From JAKAWQ01 sp963745975 (lineage in GTDB: Bacteria > Pseudomonadota > Alphaproteobacteria > Acetobacterales > Acetobacteraceae), in the NCBI GenBank assembly GCA_963745975.1, contig CAVUZJ010000007.1:124001-188000 (forward strand): a stretch of 64,000 nucleotides of DNA, written 5' to 3'. The notes beneath the pieces were generated by a model. It did not search any database. It saw only the letters and a list, made by a program, of their open reading frames with translations, and was not told the origin of the DNA. The position numbers and the translations under genes were made by a program. This document shows positions 59,314 through 64,000 of the stretch, one piece after another. Numbering within the stretch: the first letter of the stretch is position 1; each line of letters opens with the position of its first letter.

Positions 59314-60321
59314 TCAGCTTGAGAGCGCGGCGGCGAGGAACGGCAGGCTCTCGTCCATCCGATAGTCGACCCCGCTATGGTTGTCGGGGAACTCCTCGTA
59401 GCGATGCGCGATGCCGAGCTCCGCGAGCCGGCGTGCGAAGCGGCGAGCACCGTAGAGCAGGTTGAACTGATCGCTCCGGCCGCAATCGATATAGAGCGCC
59501 TTCAGGAGGCGGAGATTGTCCGCGCTCAATTCAAGCGCGACCACGGGATCCTGCCGCAGCCAATTCTGCCAGCGCTCGGCGATGATCTCGCAGGTATCGA
59601 ATGTGACCGGCAATCTCATTCCGAGGAATTCTCCGGGATCCGGGTCGTAGCTCGCCGCCATGGCGAGCGCATTGATCACCTTGCCCGCGCCTTCAGGCTG
59701 CTTCTTCGCCGCCTCGAGCTCCGTCCACCACCGTTCGATGGAATTGTCGGTCCGCGCGAGCGCGCGCAGAACCGCGGGCATGTCGGGGAGGTAGCAGAGC
59801 TCGAATCCCATGTCGCCCGAATGGCATGCCGCGGCGGCCCAGATGTCGGCGTGCCGGAGCGCGTGGGTGATCGCGCCATAGCCACCCGAGGACTTGCCGA
59901 ACACGCCGCGGCGGCCGATGCCGCCGCAACGGAACCGCCTCTCCACCGCGGGCAGCATCTCGCCCAGCAAAAAGTCCTCCCAGGCACCCATCGCCGCGGA
60001 GTTGATGTACTGATTGCCGCCGAGCCGGGTGAAGCAGTCGGGGAAGGCCGCGACCACCTTCTGCATGTGGCCCTCGCCGATCAGCCGATCGAGCCGCTCC
60101 GGCACATTCTCGCGGAAGCCGATCCAGTTGGTGTGCGAAAGCCCGCTGCCGGTGAAGCCCGCAAGGTCCACCAGCAGCGGCAGCCCGCTTCCGTCATGCG
60201 CCGCGGGGACGTACACATCGACCGCGCGCACGGCAGGGTCGCCGAGCAGGTTGCCCACGAGCGCCTTGCTCGCGACCTCCATGCGCGTCACGCTTCCGGC
60301 CGGGCCCGCGAATTTGCGCAT
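59314..60321 (-). CDS. Alpha/beta-hydrolase esterase (esterase D/enterochelin-esterase-like)
   Basis: The 335 aa product has a nucleophile elbow G-K-S-S-G-G in 'RRGVFGKSSGGYGAITHALR', an N-terminal 'AVDVYVPAAHDGSGLPLLVD' strand pattern, and a late His region 'YEEFPDNHSGVDYRM'. It could hydrolyse esters such as siderophore esters, but the substrate cannot be told. It is convergent with tonB. ATG 60280 (MEVASKALVGNLLGD) is an alternative start. Confidence 0.8.
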   Translation of the reverse strand: MRKFAGPAGSVTRMEVASKALVGNLLGDPAVRAVDVYVPAAHDGSGLPLLVDLAGFTGSGLSHTNWIGFRENVPERLDRLIGEGHMQKVVAAFPDCFTRLGGNQYINSAAMGAWEDFLLGEMLPAVERRFRCGGIGRRGVFGKSSGGYGAITHALRHADIWAAAACHSGDMGFELCYLPDMPAVLRALARTDNSIERWWTELEAAKKQPEGAGKVINALAMAASYDPDPGEFLGMRLPVTFDTCEIIAERWQNWLRQDPVVALELSADNLRLLKALYIDCGRSDQFNLLYGARRFARRLAELGIAHRYEEFPDNHSGVDYRMDESLPFLAAALSS

Positions 60322-60348
60322 CTCTTCCGGCTCCGCCCGGCTGCCCGC

Positions 60349-61224
60349 TCAGGCCGTGACCGGCGTGCAGCGGAACCCTTCGCCCCAGCGGGAGACGCGG
60401 CCCGAGGAGGGTTGCGGGAAATGCACCGTGCAGCAGAGCGTTTCGGTGTCGCAGTAGCGCTCGAGGAAGGAGCGGCGGGTCGCGGCGGATTGCTTCGGGT
60501 CGAAGTCGGCGCGCATGGAGATCTCGGGATAGCGGGCCTGGATCGGCGAATGCATGAGATCGCCGGTGAGCACGGCCGCGTCGCGGCCGCTCCCGACGGC
60601 GACGGCGAAGTGGTCCGGCGTATGGCCCGGCGTCGGCATGAGGCGGACGTGATCGTTGAGGGCGTAGTCGCTTCTGACGAGATCAGCCTGCTTGGCATCG
60701 AGGATCGGCAGAACGCTGTCGGCGATGCAGGCGATCGGGTCCTTGGCGTTGAGCGAAGTCCAGTACGCAAGCTCGCGCTCGGAGAAGAGATAGCGCGCGT
60801 TGGGGAAGGTCGGCACCCAGCGCCCGTTCTCGAGGCGCGTGTTCCAGCCGACATGATCGACATGCAGGTGCGTGCACATGACGAAGTCGATATCGGCGGG
60901 CGAGACGCCGGCGGCGGCGAGGCCCTGCATGAACGCTTCCCCCTTCATCTTATGCCAGAAAGGGCGCTGCGGCCGCTCCTTGTCGTTGCCGACGCAGCTA
61001 TCGACCAGGATCGTATGGTGCGGCGTGCGCACGAGGTAGGACTGCACGCAGAGGATGAGCTTTTGCGTCGCGGGATCGACCGCCCAGGGCTCGAGCCACG
61101 AACGGTTCTCGTCGTAGATCTCGGGCGTGACGCCGGGGAGGAACTCGAAGATATCGAAGAGCGGCCGCTGCTGCTCGACGATGGGCGTGATCGTGATCTC
61201 GCCAAGCGCAAAGCTGCTGCTCAT
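60349..61224 (-). CDS. MBL-fold metallo-hydrolase
   Basis: ATG 61224 (MSSSFALGEITITPIVEQQ) gives 291 aa. The metal motif HxHxDH is in 'VMCTHLHVDHVGWNTRLENG', with further ligands in 'LMPTPGHTPDHFAVAVG' and 'LTGDLMHSP'. It resembles lactonase-like and N-acyl-homoserine-lactone-hydrolase-like members, but substrate is unassigned. It is 27 bases before the esterase gene on the same strand. Confidence 0.9.
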   Translation of the reverse strand: MSSSFALGEITITPIVEQQRPLFDIFEFLPGVTPEIYDENRSWLEPWAVDPATQKLILCVQSYLVRTPHHTILVDSCVGNDKERPQRPFWHKMKGEAFMQGLAAAGVSPADIDFVMCTHLHVDHVGWNTRLENGRWVPTFPNARYLFSERELAYWTSLNAKDPIACIADSVLPILDAKQADLVRSDYALNDHVRLMPTPGHTPDHFAVAVGSGRDAAVLTGDLMHSPIQARYPEISMRADFDPKQSAATRRSFLERYCDTETLCCTVHFPQPSSGRVSRWGEGFRCTPVTA

Positions 61225-61310
61225 AGGCGTTCTCCCCTCTTGGCGCGGACCGCGTGCTGCGCGAATGCTAAGGGCTTCGATGGCCAAGGCAAGGGGGCGG
61301 GGAGAAGGCG

Positions 61311-62000
61311 ATGCAACTCTACGAGCTGGCGGGTGCCGAGGCGGAGCGGCGGTTCAGCCCCTATTGCTGGCGGATCCGGATGGCGCTCGCGCACAAAGGG
61401 CTCGAAGCCGAGTGCGTGCCCTGGCGCTTCACGGATAAGGAGGCGATCGCGAAGTCGGGCCAGCCGCGCGTGCCCGTGCTGGTCGAGGGCGAGCAATGGA
61501 TCGCGGATTCGCAAGCGATCGCGGAGTATCTCGAGGCGGCCTATCCCGAGCGCCCATCCCTCTTCGGCGGCGCGGGCGGGCAGGCGCTCTCGCGGTTCCT
61601 CACCGCCTGGACGGATACGGCGGTGAACGCCGCCCTCGTCCGCATGCTGGTGCTCGACATCTGGGGGCATGTCGCCGCCAAGGACCGCGAGTATTTCCGC
61701 GCCAGCCGCGAGGCCCGATTCGGCATGAGCCTCGAGGCGGCGGTGGCGGATCGCGACACGCGTCTGCCCGCCTTCCGCGCGAGCCTCGAGCCGGTGCGCC
61801 AGGTGCTGGCGAAGCAGGACTTCCTCGGCGGCGCACATCCGCTCTATCCCGATTACACGCTGTTCGGTGCCTTCCAATGGGCACGCTGCATCAGCGACTA
61901 TCGCCTGCTCGCCGCGGATGATCCCGTTGCTGCCTGGCGCAGCCGGATGCTTGGGCTCTTCGGCGGCATGGCGGCGGCGGCGCCGGGCTATCCGGTCTGA
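61311..62000 (+). CDS. Glutathione S-transferase family protein
   Basis: The 229 aa product has a thioredoxin-like N-domain ('FSPYCWRIRMALAHKGLEAE', 'RVPVLVEGEQWIADSQAIAE') and an all-helical C-domain with 'DYTLFGAFQWARCISDYRLL'. Ser and Cys in the 'SPYCW' position suggest a beta-etherase/zeta-like class. Substrate is unknown. It is divergent from the MBL gene. Confidence 0.88.
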   Translation: MQLYELAGAEAERRFSPYCWRIRMALAHKGLEAECVPWRFTDKEAIAKSGQPRVPVLVEGEQWIADSQAIAEYLEAAYPERPSLFGGAGGQALSRFLTAWTDTAVNAALVRMLVLDIWGHVAAKDREYFRASREARFGMSLEAAVADRDTRLPAFRASLEPVRQVLAKQDFLGGAHPLYPDYTLFGAFQWARCISDYRLLAADDPVAAWRSRMLGLFGGMAAAAPGYPV

Positions 62001-62006
62001 GACGCG

Positions 62007-62843
62007 TCAGCGATTGGTGTGCTCCGCGCGGTCGAATCCCGGGCGCGGCACGAGGTCCATGAGCGTGCGGGCGAAGCCGCCATCGACGAGGATTTCCTCC
62101 CCGTTGACGTATCCCGAGCGGGGGCTTGCGAGAAAAAGAACCACTTCGGCAATGTCGGCAGGCGCGGCGACGCGCTTGAGCGGCACCATGGCGGCACGGC
62201 GCTCGGCGATCGCCGGCACGCGGTAGAACGCCTCGCTCATCGGCGTGCGCACGAGGGCGGGGCTCACGACATTGCTCCGGATCCCCAATTCTCCCCATTC
62301 GACGGCGAGCTGTCGGGAGAGCATCACCACGCCGGCCTTGCTCACGCTGTAGGCGCCGCTGAAGCCCTGCGGGTGCGAGGCGGCGATCGAAGCGACATGA
62401 ACGAGCGCGCCGCGCCGGCGGGCGAGCATCGGGCGGCCGAATTCCTGGGCGCACAGGAAGTAGCCGGTGAGGTTGGTGGCGATGAGCGCATTCCACTCGG
62501 CGAACGAGAGCGTGGCGAGCGGTCCTGGGCGGAGGAGGCCCGCGTTGTTCACGAGCACGTCGGCGGGCCCAAGCTCGGCCTCGGCGCGCACGGCGGCAGC
62601 GGCGACGCTCGCCGGATCGGCGACGTCGCAGGCGAGCGCCAGCGCGCGCAGCCCCGCGATCTCCCGCGCCGTTGCGGCGGCGGCAGCTTCGTCGCGGTCG
62701 AGCAGGGCGAGTGCCGCGGCGCCGGCGCGGGCGAAGCCATGGGCCACCGCCCGGCCGATACCCCCGCCGGCGCCGGTGATCACGGCGATTGCGCCGGCGA
62801 GGCCGAGCCAATCCTCCCCGTGCCGATACTGGGTGGCACCCAT
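62007..62843 (-). CDS. Short-chain dehydrogenase/reductase
   Basis: The 278 aa product has the classical SDR features: cofactor motif TGAGGGIG, 'LVNNAGLLRPGPLATLSFAE', catalytic Ser-Tyr-Lys in 'VASIAASHPQGFSGAYSVSK', and 'SNVVSPALVRTPMS'. The Asp in 'LALLDRDEAAA' suggests NAD preference. Substrate is unknown. It is convergent with the GST gene, six bases apart. Confidence 0.92.
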   Translation of the reverse strand: MGATQYRHGEDWLGLAGAIAVITGAGGGIGRAVAHGFARAGAAALALLDRDEAAAAATAREIAGLRALALACDVADPASVAAAAVRAEAELGPADVLVNNAGLLRPGPLATLSFAEWNALIATNLTGYFLCAQEFGRPMLARRRGALVHVASIAASHPQGFSGAYSVSKAGVVMLSRQLAVEWGELGIRSNVVSPALVRTPMSEAFYRVPAIAERRAAMVPLKRVAAPADIAEVVLFLASPRSGYVNGEEILVDGGFARTLMDLVPRPGFDRAEHTNR

Positions 62844-62932
62844 CGTTTCCTCCTCTTCTCGCGTCGAGCGAGCGTGGCGAGGGCGCCTTCATTCCGTCAA
62901 GCTGGCAGCCCTTGCGAGGAGGGAGGAACAGG

Positions 62933-64000
62933 ATGCTCCGAAGCGAAAGCCGGATCCTGACGACGCACACGGGAAGCCTGCCGCGCCCGGCGCCGCTCAC
63001 CGCGCTCTATGCCATGCGCGAACGAGGCGAGCCGGTCGATCCCGAGGCGCTCGCCGCCGCGGGGCAAAAGGCGCTGGCCGAAATCGTGCCCAAGCAGCTC
63101 GCGGCGGGCATCGATATCGGCAATGACGGCGAGCAGAGTCGCGAGGCGTTCTTTCTCTACCTGCGCCGCCGAATGAGCGGCTTCGGCGGCGGCTGGGACC
63201 GGCCCGCTTTCGCCGATGTGGCCAAATATCCGGCCTTCCGTGCCTGGAAGGCGGCGCACGATGCGCTGGGCGAGGCGGTGAGCAACACCGGCCGTCTCCC
63301 CGAAGCGGTGGGCGAGGTGCGCTACCGGGGCGCGGGGCCGATCGAGGCCGAGTGCCGGGCGTTTCGCGCGGTGCTGGACGCGCTCGGCGGCGGGTTCCCG
63401 GAAGCGTTCCTCACCGCGCCTTCGCCCGGAATCGTCGCCGCGGCGCTGCGCAATGCCCATTACGCGACCGACACGGACTATCTCGCCGCACTCGGCGAGG
63501 CACTTCGCGTCGAATACGAAACGATCGTGCGGCACGGCTTCCTCTTGCAGATCGACGCGCCCGATCTCGCGCTCGAGCGCCATGCCTCGTATCAGGATCG
63601 TCCGCTCGGCGATTTCCTCGCCTTCGTCGCGCGCGTGGTGGAGACGATCAACCGGGCGCTCGAGAACGTGCCGCGCGATCGGGTGAGATTGCACGCGTGC
63701 TGGGGCAACTACGAGGGGCCGCACGATTGCGACGTGCCGCTTGCCGAGATCCTGCCCCCGATCCTCGAGGCGGAGGTCGGCGCCTTCGTGCTGCCCTTCG
63801 CCAATCCGCGCCACGCCCACGAATATCGCTGCCTCGAGGCGCTCAAGGGCGCGGACGGGCCGATCGTGGTCGCCGGCGTGATCGACGTGCTCACCAATTT
63901 CGTCGAGCACCCGGAGGTGGTCGCGGAGCGGATCGAGCGGATCGCCGCGGCGGTGGGCGATCCGCGGCGCGTCATCGCCGGCACCGATTGCGGGTTCGAC
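62933..64000 (+). CDS. MetE-like (cobalamin-independent methionine synthase family) protein, 3' truncated
   Basis: ATG 62933 follows aggagggagg; 356 codons are open to the window end without a stop. 'ILTTHTGSLPRPAPLTALYA' and 'GIDIGNDGEQSREAFFLYLR' open the C-terminal MetE/UROD-type barrel, with later 'LQIDAPDLALERH', 'RLHACWGNYEGPHDCDVPLA' and 'RRVIAGTDCGF' carrying zinc-ligand-type His and Cys. Stand-alone members handle methyl or alkyl transfer to thiols. The substrate is unknown. It is divergent from the SDR gene. Confidence 0.88.
   Translation, partial: MLRSESRILTTHTGSLPRPAPLTALYAMRERGEPVDPEALAAAGQKALAEIVPKQLAAGIDIGNDGEQSREAFFLYLRRRMSGFGGGWDRPAFADVAKYPAFRAWKAAHDALGEAVSNTGRLPEAVGEVRYRGAGPIEAECRAFRAVLDALGGGFPEAFLTAPSPGIVAAALRNAHYATDTDYLAALGEALRVEYETIVRHGFLLQIDAPDLALERHASYQDRPLGDFLAFVARVVETINRALENVPRDRVRLHACWGNYEGPHDCDVPLAEILPPILEAEVGAFVLPFANPRHAHEYRCLEALKGADGPIVVAGVIDVLTNFVEHPEVVAERIERIAAAVGDPRRVIAGTDCGFD

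Overview
The window is GC-rich DNA from an alphaproteobacterium, most likely Acetobacteraceae or a close rhodospirillalean. Three things point there: a three-subunit proton-translocating transhydrogenase, a GapR-type nucleoid protein, and the gene order ptsP, rodZ-like, ispG, (satP), hisS, prfA. This placement comes from gene content and synteny, not from a search. I saw no tRNA, rRNA, CRISPR array, integrase or insertion sequence.

Region 1 (1-29444) is the morphogenesis half of a contractile-tailed (P2/Mu-like) prophage, all on the plus strand, with most junctions overlapping by 1 to 4 bases. The order is: portal (cut by the window edge), prohead protease fused to a scaffold-like region, major capsid, a frameshifted connector gene, a glycosyltransferase, head-tail connector and completion proteins, sheath and tube; then a membrane and lysis block (small membrane and secreted proteins, GH108 lysozyme, holin-like protein, lipoprotein, papain-like protein); then tail chaperones E/E', tape measure, U, X, D, V, W, J, I; then fibre, glycine-rich tip, beta-helix spike and three accessory structural genes. 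Terminase, replication, lysogeny and integration genes must lie to the left of the window.

Region 2 (29575-64000) is chromosome. It holds a PLP enzyme, pntAA-pntAB-pntB, a UbiB-like kinase, oligoendopeptidase F, an acyl-CoA synthetase, gapR, marC, ppa, an Ldh-family oxidoreductase, and the ptsP to prfA block. A two-component system diverges from a complete TonB uptake cluster (receptor, small secreted protein, ExbB, ExbD, TonB). The window ends in hydrolases, a GST, an SDR and a truncated MetE-like gene.

The most interesting observations are as follows. (1) A roughly 60-residue mini-domain is inserted six times in five unrelated phage virion proteins. (2) An uncharacterised three-gene membrane cassette lies in the lysis region. 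(3) A glycosyltransferase lies inside the head module. (4) A papain-like protein with degenerate catalytic positions lies in the lysis block. (5) A virion protein carries about ten 20-21-residue glycine repeats. (6) Short DNA repeats recur in different genes, one identical 19-mer being read in two different frames. Three reading-frame lesions (about 4697, 11625 and 54030) are either real decay or sequencing errors.
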